Positions 52,472 through 62,553 are shown, counted from the stretch's first letter. The stretch is DNA of 64,000 nt from Mycobacterium gordonae (GCF_001417955.2 NZ_LKTM01000179.1:1-64000); one strand, 5' to 3'. Program-made: numbers and translations. The notes: generated by a model not told the origin, from the sequence alone.

Positions 52472-53779
52472 TCAGTCGGTTTCGGCGCCGGACTGCGGGG
52501 CCTGGGTCACCGCGGCGGCCAGCGCCGGGACGACGAGTTCGCGCTGCCACGGCCGTGCGTGACCCGCGCGCAGGTATTCGTCGGTGATGGCGACCGGGTC
52601 GCTGCCGCCTGCGGCGAGCGCCTCCCAGTCCCAGCACAGCCGTCGCACCAGATCCGGCGCGATCAGGTTCTCCGTTGGGATTCTGACTTGCTCGGACAAG
52701 GCGCCCAGCGCCGCTCGGGCGACTTCCAGCCGGGCGGCGGCGTCGGGCTTGCGCCGACTCCAGCGCGCGGGTGGAGGCGGTCCGGCGGATTGCTCCGCGA
52801 CGTCCGGCAGGTCCGGATTCTGCCGGGCGGCCTCCAGCGCCGCCAACCACATCGGCGCGCTGCGCCGCTGATTGCGTCCGCCGAACACGGGCAGTGCCAC
52901 CAGTTCGTCGATCGAAGTCGGGTTGGCCAGGGCGGCGTCGATGATGGCCGAATCCGGCAGGATGCGGCGCGGCGCGATGTCGCGGCGTTGCGCGATCCGG
53001 TCGCGGGTGGTCCACAGTTCGCGGACCGCGGCCAGTGCCCGGCGGTCGTGCACCTTGTGGATGCCCGACGTGCGACGCCAGCGGTCGCGCCGGGTGGGTA
53101 CCGCGGCCGAACGCTCCTCGGAGGTCCGCAGATGTTCGAATTCCTGTGCGGCCCAATCCGTTTTACCTTGCTCGGCCAACACCTGGGCGATCGCTTCACG
53201 CAGCTCGATGAGCAGTTCCACGTCCAGCGCGGCGTAGTTGAGCCAGGCCGACGGTAACGGCCGCTTGGACCAGTCGGCGGCGCCGTGCCCCTTGGCCAGG
53301 CCCTGGCCCAGCAGCCGCTCGACCATGGTCGCCAGATTGACCCGGTCGAAGCCGGCCAGCCGGCCGGCCAGTTCGGTGTCGTACAACGCCGGCGGGCGCA
53401 TCCCGACCTCGGCCAGGCAGGGCAGGTCCTGGTCGGCGGAGTGCAGGATCCATTCGTCCTGGCCGAGTACGTCGGCCACCGGCCGCAACACGTCCAGTGG
53501 GTCCCCGCCGTGGCTGACCGGGTCGATCAGCACGGTGCCCGCGCCGGACCGGCGAACCTGGATCAGATAGGCCCGGTTGGAGTAGCGGAAGCCCGAGGCC
53601 CGTTCGGCGTCCACGGCGAACGGGCCTCGGCCGCGGTCGAGTTGTTCGGCCGCCGCGGCGATGTCGCTGGCGTACACGGACAGGTTCGGCATGCCGTCGG
53701 CCGGTTGCAGGAGCAGCGGAACTTCGGGCTCCGTGCTGCCCGGCGGATCGGTCTCCGCCGGAGACGGGTCGGGGCACAT
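52472..53779 (-). CDS. RNase D-like 3'-5' exonuclease with HRDC domain (Rv2681 homologue)
   Basis: A 435-residue protein. The DEDD exonuclease domain (residues 20-210) shows FAVDAERASGFRYSNRAYLIQ (Asp-x-Glu), EWILHSADQDLPCL, and YAALDVELLIELREAI. The central HRDC domain has RRTSGIHKVHDRRALAAVRELW and later VALPVFGGRNQRRS. A Trp/Ala-rich C-terminal domain ends in the acidic SGAETD. It likely trims stable RNA 3' ends. Start ATG 53779; it begins one base after the stop of the DUF3000 gene on the same strand. Confidence 0.88.
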   Translation of the reverse strand: MCPDPSPAETDPPGSTEPEVPLLLQPADGMPNLSVYASDIAAAAEQLDRGRGPFAVDAERASGFRYSNRAYLIQVRRSGAGTVLIDPVSHGGDPLDVLRPVADVLGQDEWILHSADQDLPCLAEVGMRPPALYDTELAGRLAGFDRVNLATMVERLLGQGLAKGHGAADWSKRPLPSAWLNYAALDVELLIELREAIAQVLAEQGKTDWAAQEFEHLRTSEERSAAVPTRRDRWRRTSGIHKVHDRRALAAVRELWTTRDRIAQRRDIAPRRILPDSAIIDAALANPTSIDELVALPVFGGRNQRRSAPMWLAALEAARQNPDLPDVAEQSAGPPPPARWSRRKPDAAARLEVARAALGALSEQVRIPTENLIAPDLVRRLCWDWEALAAGGSDPVAITDEYLRAGHARPWQRELVVPALAAAVTQAPQSGAETD

Positions 53780-53780
53780 G

Positions 53781-54365
53781 TCAGGCGCGTGACCGTGAAC
53801 TCAGGTCGGTGACACCAGCCGGCGGCAGACCCGCGGCGTGTTCGAGGACGTCGCAGAACGCCTCGACGTGGCTGCCCACATCCGGGGTGGTGGCGGTCCA
53901 CGATGCGCGTAGCTCCAGCTGGTGGGCGCGCGGCGGACCGGAGATGTCGCCGTAGCGCACCGACGTGGTGGCGGTGACCGTCCCGCCCAGGGCGGTCATG
54001 TGTTTGGTGTGCGAGTCCAGCGCCTCGGCCAGCCAGCTCCACGCGACTTCCGGCAGCAGGGGATCGATGGCCTCGTGCGAGTCCAGGTCCGCCTGAATGT
54101 AGGCGACGAGACGGATCGTGCCGTCCCAGGCGTCGGAGCCCTCGGGGTCGTAGAGCAGGATGAGCCTGCCGAACGCGTCACCCTCGGACCGCTCGGGAAT
54201 GATTTCCAGGTCCGGGTGCTTGACCTCGGCGCCCAGCGCGTAGCTGAACGGCGCCAGCCGCTGGGGCGGGCGGATGGGGCCGAGCTCGATCTCGGGCCGC
54301 ACGGTGACACCGTTCATCGCCGCGACCGCTTCGCGGAATGGCTCGGGTTCGACGGCTGATGTCAT
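53781..54365 (-). CDS. DUF3000 protein (Rv2680 homologue)
   Basis: A 194-residue DUF3000 protein, recognised by LGPIRPPQRLAPFSYALGAEV, GRLILLYDPEGSDAWDGTIRLVAY, and VAWSWLAEALDSH. It has no membrane segment or known catalytic motif. Paired with the RNase D-like gene in all actinobacteria I recall, it may assist RNA processing, which is inference. I start at ATG 54365 (MTSAVEPEPF); an extension to 54404 lacks a ribosome site. Confidence 0.85.
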   Translation of the reverse strand: MTSAVEPEPFREAVAAMNGVTVRPEIELGPIRPPQRLAPFSYALGAEVKHPDLEIIPERSEGDAFGRLILLYDPEGSDAWDGTIRLVAYIQADLDSHEAIDPLLPEVAWSWLAEALDSHTKHMTALGGTVTATTSVRYGDISGPPRAHQLELRASWTATTPDVGSHVEAFCDVLEHAAGLPPAGVTDLSSRSRA

Positions 54366-54422
54366 GAATTTCGACGGTAGACCCATCGGCCGACACGCGC
54401 GCACAGGCGCGCCGAATCAGGC

Positions 54423-55229
54423 TCAGCTCTGCGGACGGCCGTCAAACCGGGCGGGGCGCTTCTCGCGATGTGCGGCCAGCCCTTCGCGCACGTCAGGGCC
54501 GCTGAAGCCGATGAATTCCAGGCCGAGCGAGGTCTCGAAGGCGGGGGCGAACATGCGATACCAGTGGTTGAGGCTGTGCTTGGTCCACCGGATCGCGTGC
54601 TGCGCGCCGGCGGCCAGATTCTCGGCCACGCGGGTTGCGATGGCCAGCACGTCGTCGTCGTCGACGCAGGTCGAGACCAGGCCGATCCGCTCGGCCTCTT
54701 CGCCGGAGAGCGTCTCGCAGGTCAGCAGGTAGTACTTGGCCTTGGCCATCCCGACCAGCAGCGGCCAGCAGATCGCGGCGTGATCGCCGGCGGCGACGCC
54801 CAGCTTGGTGTGCCCGTCGATGATCTTGGCAGTCCGTCCCGCCACCGAGATGTCGGCCAGCAGCGCCACCACCAGCCCGGCGCCCACGGCAGGCCCCCGG
54901 ATCGCCGACACCACCGGCTTGTCGAAATTGACCAGGTTGAGCACCAGGTCGCGGGCCTCGCGCATGATGCGGATGCGGCCCTCGTAGTCGCCGATCGTCT
55001 CGTCGATCAGGTCGAAGCTGCCGCCGGAGGAGAACGCCTTGCCCTCGCCGCGGACCAGGACGACGTTGACGTCGGGGTCGCGGTTGATCACCGGCCAGAT
55101 GTCGGCCAGGTCGCGGTGCATCTGGGGTCCGACCGAGTTCAGTCCGGGGGCGTCGAGCACCAGGTTGAGGATTCCGTTGTCGCCGCGTTCGCAGCGCAGA
55201 CTGGGAAAGTCGTCATAAGTTGCGGGCAT
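54423..55229 (-). CDS. echA15: Enoyl-CoA hydratase/isomerase family protein EchA15
   Basis: A 268-residue crotonase-fold protein. The CoA/oxyanion segments are [18 protein letters not shown] and [21 protein letters not shown]. The first catalytic Glu position of enoyl-CoA hydratases (normally near GALAGGGCELAM) reads [11 protein letters not shown], and the second region is [19 protein letters not shown], with Asp rather than Glu. Hydratase activity is therefore uncertain; other crotonase chemistry is possible. ATG 55229 ([11 protein letters not shown]). Divergent from hemE with 58 bp between. Confidence 0.85.
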   Translation of the reverse strand: MPATYDDFPSLRCERGDNGILNLVLDAPGLNSVGPQMHRDLADIWPVINRDPDVNVVLVRGEGKAFSSGGSFDLIDETIGDYEGRIRIMREARDLVLNLVNFDKPVVSAIRGPAVGAGLVVALLADISVAGRTAKIIDGHTKLGVAAGDHAAICWPLLVGMAKAKYYLLTCETLSGEEAERIGLVSTCVDDDDVLAIATRVAENLAAGAQHAIRWTKHSLNHWYRMFAPAFETSLGLEFIGFSGPDVREGLAAHREKRPARFDGRPQS

Positions 55230-55287
55230 CCCGGCTGATGTTACGCAGCGGTGGCGGCGGCTTTCGCTTCTGGCAGCATTGAGCGCG

Positions 55288-56352
55288 ATGAACACAACCC
55301 GTCGCGACCTCCCCTCGTCGCCCTATCTGGCCGCGGTAGCCGGCCGCAAACCCAGCCGGGTGCCGGTGTGGTTCATGCGGCAGGCCGGCCGTTCGCTGCC
55401 CGAGTACCGGGCGCTGCGCAAACAGCACAGCATGCTGGCCGCGTGCTTCGAGCCGGAGGTGGCCTGCGAGATCACCCTGCAGCCGGTGCGCCGCTACGGC
55501 GTGGACGCCGCGATCCTGTTCTCCGACATCGTGGTACCGCTGCGTGCCGCCGGGGTGGATCTGGACATCGTTCCCGACGTAGGCCCGGTGATCGCCGATC
55601 CGATCCGCACCGCGGCCGACGTCGACGCCATGAAACCTCTTGACATGCAAGCGGTTCAGCCGGTGCTGGACACCGTCGGGCTGTTGGTGGCCGCCCTCGG
55701 TGACGTGCCGTTGATCGGGTTCGCCGGTGCGCCGTTCACGCTCGCCTCATACCTGGTCGAGGGCGGGCCCAGCCGCAACCACGCCCGAACCAAGGCGATG
55801 ATGCTGGCCGAGACGGACACGTGGCACGCGCTGCTGACGAAACTGACCGACCTCACCATCGCGTTCCTGCGCGGTCAGATCGAGGCCGGGGTCGACGCGA
55901 TCCAGATGTTCGATTCGTGGGCGGGGACGCTGTCGCTGGCCGACTACCGGCAGTATGTGCTGCCGCACAGCTCCCGCGTTTTCGCCACGCTGGCCGAACA
56001 CGGCGTGCCGATGACGCATTTCGGCGTCGGCACCGCCGAATTATTGGGTGCCATGTCAGAGGCGGTGCAGCCCGGAGGTGCCCGCGTTGTCGGCGTCGAC
56101 TGGCGGACCTCGCTGACCGACGCCGCGAGCCGGGTCGTTCCCGGCACGGCGCTGCAGGGAAACCTTGACCCGGTGGTGGTGCTGGCGGGCTGGGAGGTGG
56201 CCCAACGCGCCGCGCGCTCGGTCGTCGAAGACGGGCGTCGCGCCGTCGACGCCGGGGCGGCCGGGCACGTCTTCAACCTGGGACACGGAGTGCTGCCGGA
56301 AACCGATCCCGGCGTGCTGACCGAGCTGGTGGCGCTGGTCCAGTCGCTATGA
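55288..56352 (+). CDS. hemE: Uroporphyrinogen decarboxylase HemE
   Basis: A 354-residue enzyme that decarboxylates the four acetate side chains of uroporphyrinogen III to coproporphyrinogen III. The substrate-binding N-terminal [20 protein letters not shown] holds the essential Arg residues. [19 protein letters not shown] holds the catalytic Asp, and [17 protein letters not shown] is the second signature. ATG 55288 is used; a TTG at 55279 is in frame. The stop overlaps hemY by four bases, so translation is coupled with the next haem step. Confidence 0.96.
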   Translation: MNTTRRDLPSSPYLAAVAGRKPSRVPVWFMRQAGRSLPEYRALRKQHSMLAACFEPEVACEITLQPVRRYGVDAAILFSDIVVPLRAAGVDLDIVPDVGPVIADPIRTAADVDAMKPLDMQAVQPVLDTVGLLVAALGDVPLIGFAGAPFTLASYLVEGGPSRNHARTKAMMLAETDTWHALLTKLTDLTIAFLRGQIEAGVDAIQMFDSWAGTLSLADYRQYVLPHSSRVFATLAEHGVPMTHFGVGTAELLGAMSEAVQPGGARVVGVDWRTSLTDAASRVVPGTALQGNLDPVVVLAGWEVAQRAARSVVEDGRRAVDAGAAGHVFNLGHGVLPETDPGVLTELVALVQSL

Positions 56353-57683
56353 CCCGCTCGTATTGTGTTGTGGGCGGTGGTATTTCGGGATTGACAGCGG
56401 CTTATCGCCTGCGGGTTGCGGTCGGCGACGAGGCCAGCATCACATTGTTCGACCCGGCCGATCGCCTCGGTGGCATCCTGCGCACCGAGGTGGTCGGTGG
56501 CCAGGACATGGACCTGGGTGCCGAGGCGTTCGTGGCCCGCCGGCCCGAGATGCCGGCGCTGCTGGCCGAGTTGGGGCTTTCGCACCTGCAACGCGCCACC
56601 ACCGGTGTGCGTCCCCTGATCTACAGCGGCCGGCAGCTGCACGCTCTGCCGTCGGACACCGTGGCCGGGATCCCGTCGTCGGCCGCGTCGGTGAGCGGAC
56701 TGGTGGACGACGAGACGCTGGCACGCATCGAGGCGGAACCGCAGCGGCCGCTGGACTGGACACCCGGCAGCGATCCCGCGGTGGGTGAGCTGGTGGCCGA
56801 CAGGTTCGGAGAGCAGGTGGTCACTCGCTCGGTGGAGCCGCTGCTGGCGGGGGTCTATGCGGGCTCGGCGGCGACGATCGGACTGCGGGCGGCGGTGCCC
56901 ACCGTGGCGGCGGCCCTGGACCGCGGCGCCGCCAGCCTCACCGACGCTGTCCTGCACTGCCTGCCGCCGGCCGGCGGGGGAGCGGTCTTCGGGGCGTTGC
57001 AGGGCGGCTATCAGGTGCTGCTCGACGAACTCGTGGCACGCAGCCGAATTCGCTGGGTGCGGGCCGGGATTCGGACCCTGGAGCCGGGCTGGACCTTGCA
57101 CGACGAGGCCGGCGCCAGCTGGTCCGCGGACGCGGTGGTCCTCGCGGTTCCGGCGGCACAGCTGGCCCGCCTGGTCGCGACGATCGCGCCCCGCACGTCG
57201 GCGGCCGCCGGCCGTATCGTGACCGCGTCGGCGGCGGTGGTGGCACTCGCGGTGCCGGCGGACACCGCCTTCCCACAGTCCTCCGGCGTGCTGGTGGCGA
57301 GCGGAGAAGCGTTGCACGCCAAAGCGATAACGTTGTCGTCGCGCAAATGGGGTGGCGGTGGCGACGTGCAGTTGCTGCGGCTGTCGTACGGGCGGTTCGG
57401 CGACGACATCGCGGCCACGACCCCTGACGATGAACTGCTGGCCTGGGCCCGCCAAGACATCGCCGACGTGTTCGGGCTGACCGTCGACCCGGTCGACGCC
57501 CGCGTGCAGCGCTGGATCGAAGCGATGCCGCAGTACGGTCCTGGGCATGCGGAGCTGATCGCCGAGCTGCGCGCCGGCCTGCCCCCGGCGCTCGCCGTCG
57601 CGGGCAGTTACCTGGACGGGATCGGTGTGCCGGCCTGTGTCGGGGCGGCCGGGCGGGCGGTCACCGGCCTGGTGGCACCATAG
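56349..57683 (+). CDS. hemY: Coproporphyrinogen III oxidase (HemY/CgoX type)
   Basis: A 444-residue FAD protein beginning [16 protein letters not shown], the dinucleotide-binding motif. [19 protein letters not shown] and [14 protein letters not shown] follow near residues 32-65. The C-terminal [15 protein letters not shown] and the final [22 protein letters not shown] contact FAD. In actinobacteria this protein, historically called HemG/HemY, oxidises coproporphyrinogen III to coproporphyrin III rather than acting on protoporphyrinogen. ATG 56349 overlaps hemE; chdC follows 5 bp on. Confidence 0.94.
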   Translation: MTRSYCVVGGGISGLTAAYRLRVAVGDEASITLFDPADRLGGILRTEVVGGQDMDLGAEAFVARRPEMPALLAELGLSHLQRATTGVRPLIYSGRQLHALPSDTVAGIPSSAASVSGLVDDETLARIEAEPQRPLDWTPGSDPAVGELVADRFGEQVVTRSVEPLLAGVYAGSAATIGLRAAVPTVAAALDRGAASLTDAVLHCLPPAGGGAVFGALQGGYQVLLDELVARSRIRWVRAGIRTLEPGWTLHDEAGASWSADAVVLAVPAAQLARLVATIAPRTSAAAGRIVTASAAVVALAVPADTAFPQSSGVLVASGEALHAKAITLSSRKWGGGGDVQLLRLSYGRFGDDIAATTPDDELLAWARQDIADVFGLTVDPVDARVQRWIEAMPQYGPGHAELIAELRAGLPPALAVAGSYLDGIGVPACVGAAGRAVTGLVAP

Positions 57684-57688
57684 GAGTC

Positions 57689-58384
57689 ATGGCACGCCTG
57701 GACTTCGACGCCCTCAACGCAACCATCCGCTACCTGATGTTCTCGGTGTTCTCGGTGCGGCCCGGCGAGCTGGGCGACCGGCGCGACGCCATCATCGACG
57801 AGACCGCCACCTTCCTCAAGCAGCAGGAAGAGGCCGGCGTGGTCGTTCGCGGCCTCTACGACGTGGCCGGCCTGCGTGCGGACGCCGACTTCATGATCTG
57901 GACGCACGCCGAACGAATCGAGGCCCTGCAGGCGACGTACGCCGACTTCCGGCGCACCACCACGCTGGGCCGGGCGTGCACACCGGTGTGGAGCAGTGTG
58001 GCGCTGCACCGTCCCGCGGAGTTCAACAAGAGCCACATCCCGGCTTTCCTGGCCGGCGAGGAGCCCGGTAACTACATCTGCGTCTATCCCTTTGTGCGGT
58101 CGTATGAGTGGTACCTGCTGCCCGACGACGAACGACGGCGAATGCTCGCCGAGCACGGGATGGCGGCGCGCGAGTACAAGGACGTCCGCGCCAACACGGT
58201 GCCCGCCTTCGCGCTGGGCGACTACGAGTGGCTGTTGGCGTTCGAGGCGCCCGAGCTGTATCGCATCGTCGACCTGATGCGAGAACTGCGTGCCACCGAC
58301 GCACGCCGGCACACCCGAGAGGAGACGCCGTTCTATACCGGGCCACGGGTGGGCGTCGAGCAGTTGGTGAACGCGCTGCCGTGA
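57689..58384 (+). CDS. chdC: Coproheme decarboxylase ChdC (HemQ)
   Basis: A 231-residue chlorite-dismutase-fold protein that oxidatively decarboxylates coproheme to haem b using peroxide. Conserved parts are [55 protein letters not shown], and [21 protein letters not shown]. The proximal haem His is expected in [23 protein letters not shown] sequence (HGMAAREY segment), and an actinobacterial-type pocket is likely. It completes the coproporphyrin-dependent branch with hemE and hemY. ATG 57689. The methyltransferase gene starts inside its stop. Confidence 0.94.
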   Translation: MARLDFDALNATIRYLMFSVFSVRPGELGDRRDAIIDETATFLKQQEEAGVVVRGLYDVAGLRADADFMIWTHAERIEALQATYADFRRTTTLGRACTPVWSSVALHRPAEFNKSHIPAFLAGEEPGNYICVYPFVRSYEWYLLPDDERRRMLAEHGMAAREYKDVRANTVPAFALGDYEWLLAFEAPELYRIVDLMRELRATDARRHTREETPFYTGPRVGVEQLVNALP

Positions 58385-59130
58385 CGGCATTCGATCCCAC
58401 CGACGCGGCCCGTTTCGAGGAGAGTTACCGCGACGAGCGGGTGGTGCGTGGCCTGCCCGCCGCCACGCCGTGGGACATCGGCGGCCCGCAGCCCGTCGTC
58501 CAGCAACTCGTTGCGGTGGGGGCGGTGCGGGGTGAGGTGCTCGATCCCGGAACGGGGCCCGGTCACCACGCTATTCACTATGCGTCGCAAGGCCTTTCGG
58601 CGACGGGCATCGACGGGTCGGCCACCGCGATCGAACGCGCCCGGGACAACGCCGCGAAGGCCGGCGTATCGGTCGATTTCCGGGTCGCCGACGCCACCAA
58701 GCTCGAGGGCCTCGACGGCCGGTTCGACACCGTCGTGGACTGTGCGTTCTATCACACCTTCATCACCGCGCCGGAGTTGCAGAAGTCCTATGTGCAAGCA
58801 CTGCACCGGGCGACTCGTCCGGGTGCGCGGTTGTTCATGTTCGAGTTCGGCGTGGGTGAGGTCAACGGCTTCAAGATGTTGCGGTCGGTGTCTGCCGACA
58901 ACTTACGGGAGGTTCTTCCGCTGGGCGGCTGGGAGATCACCTACCTGGGGCCGACCACCTACCAGATCAACGTCAGCCCCGAATCGATCGAGCTGACCGC
59001 CGCGCGTAACCCGGACATGGCCGCTGAGGTGGAAACCATGCTGGCGCAGTACCGGGCGATGGAGCCGTGGCTGGCCAGTGGGCGCGTGCACGCGCCGTTC
59101 TGGGAAGTGCACGCGACACGCGTGGACTGA
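58381..59130 (+). CDS. Class I SAM-dependent methyltransferase (Rv2675c homologue)
   Basis: A 249-residue methyltransferase with SAM motif [20 protein letters not shown], acidic loop [13 protein letters not shown], and [20 protein letters not shown]. The next strand [11 protein letters not shown] is a weak motif III. The acceptor domain ([20 protein letters not shown]) resembles small-molecule thiol or thiopurine-like methyltransferases. GTG 58381 overlaps the chdC stop (GTGA), so it is translated with the haem genes; a link to haem metabolism is suggested by position only. Confidence 0.85.
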   Translation: MTAFDPTDAARFEESYRDERVVRGLPAATPWDIGGPQPVVQQLVAVGAVRGEVLDPGTGPGHHAIHYASQGLSATGIDGSATAIERARDNAAKAGVSVDFRVADATKLEGLDGRFDTVVDCAFYHTFITAPELQKSYVQALHRATRPGARLFMFEFGVGEVNGFKMLRSVSADNLREVLPLGGWEITYLGPTTYQINVSPESIELTAARNPDMAAEVETMLAQYRAMEPWLASGRVHAPFWEVHATRVD

Positions 59131-59152
59131 TCAGCCGTCGAGTGTGACTTCT

Positions 59153-59180
59153 GCGACGCGACACGCCGGCGGAGCGTCGT
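59153..59180. terminator. Candidate hairpin between convergent genes
   Basis: CGACGC (59154-59159) pairs with GCGTCG (59174-59179), with a GC-rich inner sequence (CGCCGGCG) in the loop. It lies between the stop of the methyltransferase at 59130 and the stop of msrB at 59208, where a bidirectional terminator would be expected. There is no U-tract. Confidence 0.3.
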
Positions 59181-59207
59181 TGCATTCACAGCCGGCGCGG
59201 TGAAGCG

Positions 59208-59627
59208 TCAGGACTCGTCGGGGACCAGCGTCAGCGAAATGGAGTTGATGCAGTAGCGCAGATCGGTGGGCGTCGGGTAGCCCTCGCCGGCGAACACGTG
59301 ACCCAGATGGCTGTGGCAGTTCGCGCACAGCACCTCGGTGCGGGTGGTGCCCATCGAATGGTCAGGACGCAGCACCACAGCGTCCGAACTCGACGGGTCA
59401 AAGAACGACGGCCATCCGCAGTGCGAGTCGAATTTCTCTGTGCTGCGGAACAATTCGGCACCGCACGCGCGACAGTTGTAGACGCCCTTGGTCTTGGTGT
59501 CGGTGTACCTGCCGACGAACGGCCGCTCGGTTCCGGCGCGCCGCAGCACGTCGAACTCCTGCGGGTTGAGTTTCTTGCGCCACTCGTCGTCGGAAAGTTG
59601 CAGTTTCGGGCGCGCGAGTTCAGTCAT
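59208..59627 (-). CDS. msrB: Methionine-(R)-sulfoxide reductase MsrB
   Basis: A 139-residue MsrB that reduces the R-epimer of methionine sulfoxide in proteins. The zinc site is NCRACGAELF and LCANCHSHLGH (two CxxC). The substrate region is FDSHCGWPSFFDP. The catalytic Cys is in RYCINSISL near the C-terminus, and Cys in SHCGWP is the possible resolving residue. Start ATG 59627 overlaps the aftC stop by four bases, so it is the second gene of a coupled pair with aftC. Confidence 0.95.
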   Translation of the reverse strand: MTELARPKLQLSDDEWRKKLNPQEFDVLRRAGTERPFVGRYTDTKTKGVYNCRACGAELFRSTEKFDSHCGWPSFFDPSSSDAVVLRPDHSMGTTRTEVLCANCHSHLGHVFAGEGYPTPTDLRYCINSISLTLVPDES

Positions 59628-60946
59628 CGCTTCTCCTCATCGCTGGCTTCTGCCCCCACGCTAGCGCGCTCGGCCGGCAGCCACGTCGGGTCGATCCCGT
59701 CGTCCAATCGGTTCTCTGCCTTCGCGTCCAGATAGCGGAAGTAGAGCACCGTGAACGTCACGATCAGTACCAGAGACCAACCGTAGGTGATCTTGAGGTA
59801 TTCCAGGGCCCGTCCCCACCGCATCCAGTTGAAGAGCAGCCAGCGGTCCAGCGTCATGAAACCGTAGATTCCCAGCCACGCCGGCCAGTTGCGGATCACC
59901 GAGTTGGGCAGCACGACCGTCATCAGGAACGGGAACAACATCATCGAGTAGTAGCCCTGTGCCAGCGACATCACCAGCCACGACCACAGCAACAGCACCC
60001 CGGACGATGTGGTGAACCAGAACAGCGGGTCTCGGGTGCGGTAGTAGCGGTACAGCAGCCACAGCGCGCCGATCGCGATCGCGGTGAATAGCAGCCGCAG
60101 CGCGATGATCAGCCAGAAAGGCAGGCCGAAATAGACACCGTTGCCCTCGATCGAGCTGTTGAAGTAGTCGCGGGTGCCCAGGATGTAGGGCACCGTCCGG
60201 GTGAAGAAGTCCATCGGGTGGGGCACCAGGGGGATCGCGGCGAGGTTGGCGACCAGGGGGACCAGGAACGCCATCGCCAGCGCCCGCCACTGGCGGTTGA
60301 GCAACGGCAGCAACAACAGCGGACCCAGCAGCGGTTTGAGCACCAGCGTCAGCCCGATCGCCAGTCCGGCCCACCACTGGCGGCTGGCCCTGCCGTCGAG
60401 CAGCCACTTCAGGAACAGCACCTCCAGCAGCAGGATGCAGCCGTTGATGTTGGTGAACACCAGAGTGTTGGTGACGGTCTCGGTGCAGAACATCGCCAGG
60501 ATGAGGGCGGGTGCGGCCACCGAGGACAAGGTGAAGTTGAACATCCGCAGCAACAGGTAGGCGGCGACCAGGATGGCGACGGTGTTGATCGAGATGAACA
60601 GGTAGCGCGACGGCGCGAACGGCAGGTAGCCGAAGGGCGCCATCAGCAGCGTGCCGCCCGGCGGATACAGGTAGTGCGGGTCGACGTAGTCGAAATGCTC
60701 GTTGTAGATGTCCCAGCCGTGCCGGAAGTTCAGCACCGCCCGGTAGACCGGCTTGAAGTCGTCGGTGATGTTGCCGTTGGTGGTGAGCACGATGCTGCGG
60801 TGCAGTACCGACAGAATGGCCGCGGGCCACAACACCGCCCGCAGCACGGATGCCGTGGTCGATGGGCCGGGACGAAATGCGGCCTGCACCGATGCGCGTA
60901 AGCCGGTTCTGGTCGAGTCAGCTGCCGTCACCAGCGCACCGTACAC
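59624..60946 (-). CDS. aftC: Alpha-(1,3)-arabinofuranosyltransferase AftC
   Basis: A 440-residue GT-C glycosyltransferase with about ten to twelve membrane helices. It adds alpha-1,3 arabinofuranose branches to arabinogalactan and lipoarabinomannan, using decaprenylphosphoryl arabinose. The GT-C acidic motif is in the first periplasmic loop, TTNGNITDDFKPVYRAVL (Asp-Asp), followed by DYVDPHYLYPPGGTLLMAP. Start GTG 60946 (MYGALVTAADS); GTG 60931 is an in-frame alternative. Next to msrB and the lipoprotein hydrolase as in M. tuberculosis (Rv2673). Confidence 0.95.
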   Translation of the reverse strand: MYGALVTAADSTRTGLRASVQAAFRPGPSTTASVLRAVLWPAAILSVLHRSIVLTTNGNITDDFKPVYRAVLNFRHGWDIYNEHFDYVDPHYLYPPGGTLLMAPFGYLPFAPSRYLFISINTVAILVAAYLLLRMFNFTLSSVAAPALILAMFCTETVTNTLVFTNINGCILLLEVLFLKWLLDGRASRQWWAGLAIGLTLVLKPLLGPLLLLPLLNRQWRALAMAFLVPLVANLAAIPLVPHPMDFFTRTVPYILGTRDYFNSSIEGNGVYFGLPFWLIIALRLLFTAIAIGALWLLYRYYRTRDPLFWFTTSSGVLLLWSWLVMSLAQGYYSMMLFPFLMTVVLPNSVIRNWPAWLGIYGFMTLDRWLLFNWMRWGRALEYLKITYGWSLVLIVTFTVLYFRYLDAKAENRLDDGIDPTWLPAERASVGAEASDEEKR

Positions 60947-60968
60947 CGGCGCGCGAGATGTCGAGTCG

Positions 60969-62525
60969 TCAGGCAGGGCAGTACGTGTCGGTTCCCGGAA
61001 GCTTGCCGGAGTCCAGGTAGCCGACCAGTGGGGGAACCGCGCACGACGAATAAATGCTGGCCCCGTGGCCGATGCCCTGCCACATCACCCGCTTGCTGGC
61101 GGCGTTGGCGTTGATGACGGTGGCTGCGGTCGCGGCGACGCCCTCGTTGCCCGCGATCGGGTCGTTCTGCACACCCAGCAGCAGCACGTCGATCTTGAGG
61201 TCTTTCGGCGCCTGCGGGGTCGAACCGGTGGGCCAGTGCACGCATTTGACCAGGTTCAGCGCTGCGACCGCACCGAACTGGGGGTAGAGCTTGCCCCAGG
61301 CGACCACCAATTCGCGCACCCGGTCCGGGGTGGGCCGGTTCACCGCGTCGCTGCAGCCGTTGACGAATTGGCCGTCGCTGTCGCGGATGCTCTCGGCGCG
61401 GTTGATCAGATTGTTGAGCTGGTTCTCGTCACCGGATCGGGCGGCCGCGAGGGCGTTCGCCAGACTGACGGTGGTGTTGACCCGGTCGCCGGTCGGAAAG
61501 CCCAGGGCGGTGCTGATCGCGTTGGCGATCGAGGCTACCGACGCGCGCACGCCCTTGCTCGTCTTGGCGTCGGTCAGCAACGCGCTGACCGCACCCTTGG
61601 GATCGGGACCCAGCGCACAGTTCACCGCCACACACTGTGCCGCGAACGCATCCAGCGCGGCCTGTTCGCCCTTGACCTGTTGTTCGGCCGCGGCTTCGGC
61701 GCTGGCGCCGATGGCGACGGGCGAATCGACGATCAGCCTGGCGACCTTGTCGGGACGGGAGCCGGCATAGGTGAGTGCGAGCTGGGCGCCGTTACCGATC
61801 CCGACCAGCGCTACCGCAGGCACATCCCAGAGGTTGCGCAAGCGCTCGATGTCGGAGGCCGCGTGCGCGTTGTCGTACGCGGAATCACCCGGCGCAATGG
61901 CGTCGGTGCAATTGGTGGTCGCGGTGTTGGAGATCTCGGAGAGGTTGGCCACCGGGTCGTCGCCGGTCTGGAACTGAGCCTGATCACGCATGTTGTCGCG
62001 GTCGAGGCGGTCGCGGCAGTCGATCGGGCTCGACATCCCGAGACCGCGGCGGTCGATGGCCACGATCGGGTGGCTGTCCAGCACATCCGCGCCGGCACGG
62101 GACAACCACACCGGTAGCTGGGTGGACGACGCGATGTCAGAACCGGTGGTGAAGACCAGCGGGCCGGCGTCCTTCGGCGTCTTCGCTGATTTGGCGCGCA
62201 CCACACCGATGCTCACCGACCCTGACCCACCGTTGACCGGATCCAGGTCGGCGTCGAAGGTGGCGCAGTCCAGCTTGACGTCCGGGGCGCCCGGGACGCC
62301 CGCGTCGGCATTGACCTTGGAGGTGCAGTCACGCCAGGACAGGTCGTTCTTCGGTGCCGCGATCGGCGGGGGACCGCTGGGCGGCGGTTTGGTGGTGGCC
62401 GCGCCCTGCGGCCGGGCACCGGAGTCGGTGGCGAAGCGCGGATCGGCGCCGAACACCGGAATGCAGCCGGCGAGAACTGTCGTCGCAGCCAGCAGGATCG
62501 TGGCGGACGTGAGGTGCCGACGCAT
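60969..62525 (-). CDS. Exported alpha/beta hydrolase lipoprotein with altered nucleophile (Rv2672 homologue)
   Basis: A 518-residue protein with an N-terminal lipoprotein signal (LLAATTVLAGC, Cys 21). A Pro-rich spacer precedes a tripeptidyl-aminopeptidase-like alpha/beta hydrolase domain. The strand-turn-helix where GxSxG should lie reads VALVGIGNGAQLALTYAGS, so the nucleophile Ser appears replaced by Asn. HPIVAIDRRGLGMSSPIDCR is the typical preceding block, and the His region is MWQGIGHGASIY. Several Cys pairs suggest an exported fold. M. tuberculosis Rv2672 is reported as a secreted, cell-envelope protein; catalysis by the normal mechanism is doubtful. ATG 62525. Confidence 0.88.
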   Translation of the reverse strand: MRRHLTSATILLAATTVLAGCIPVFGADPRFATDSGARPQGAATTKPPPSGPPPIAAPKNDLSWRDCTSKVNADAGVPGAPDVKLDCATFDADLDPVNGGSGSVSIGVVRAKSAKTPKDAGPLVFTTGSDIASSTQLPVWLSRAGADVLDSHPIVAIDRRGLGMSSPIDCRDRLDRDNMRDQAQFQTGDDPVANLSEISNTATTNCTDAIAPGDSAYDNAHAASDIERLRNLWDVPAVALVGIGNGAQLALTYAGSRPDKVARLIVDSPVAIGASAEAAAEQQVKGEQAALDAFAAQCVAVNCALGPDPKGAVSALLTDAKTSKGVRASVASIANAISTALGFPTGDRVNTTVSLANALAAARSGDENQLNNLINRAESIRDSDGQFVNGCSDAVNRPTPDRVRELVVAWGKLYPQFGAVAALNLVKCVHWPTGSTPQAPKDLKIDVLLLGVQNDPIAGNEGVAATAATVINANAASKRVMWQGIGHGASIYSSCAVPPLVGYLDSGKLPGTDTYCPA

Positions 62526-62553
62526 GCCGACCACAGTAGCGGGAAGCCGCTGG

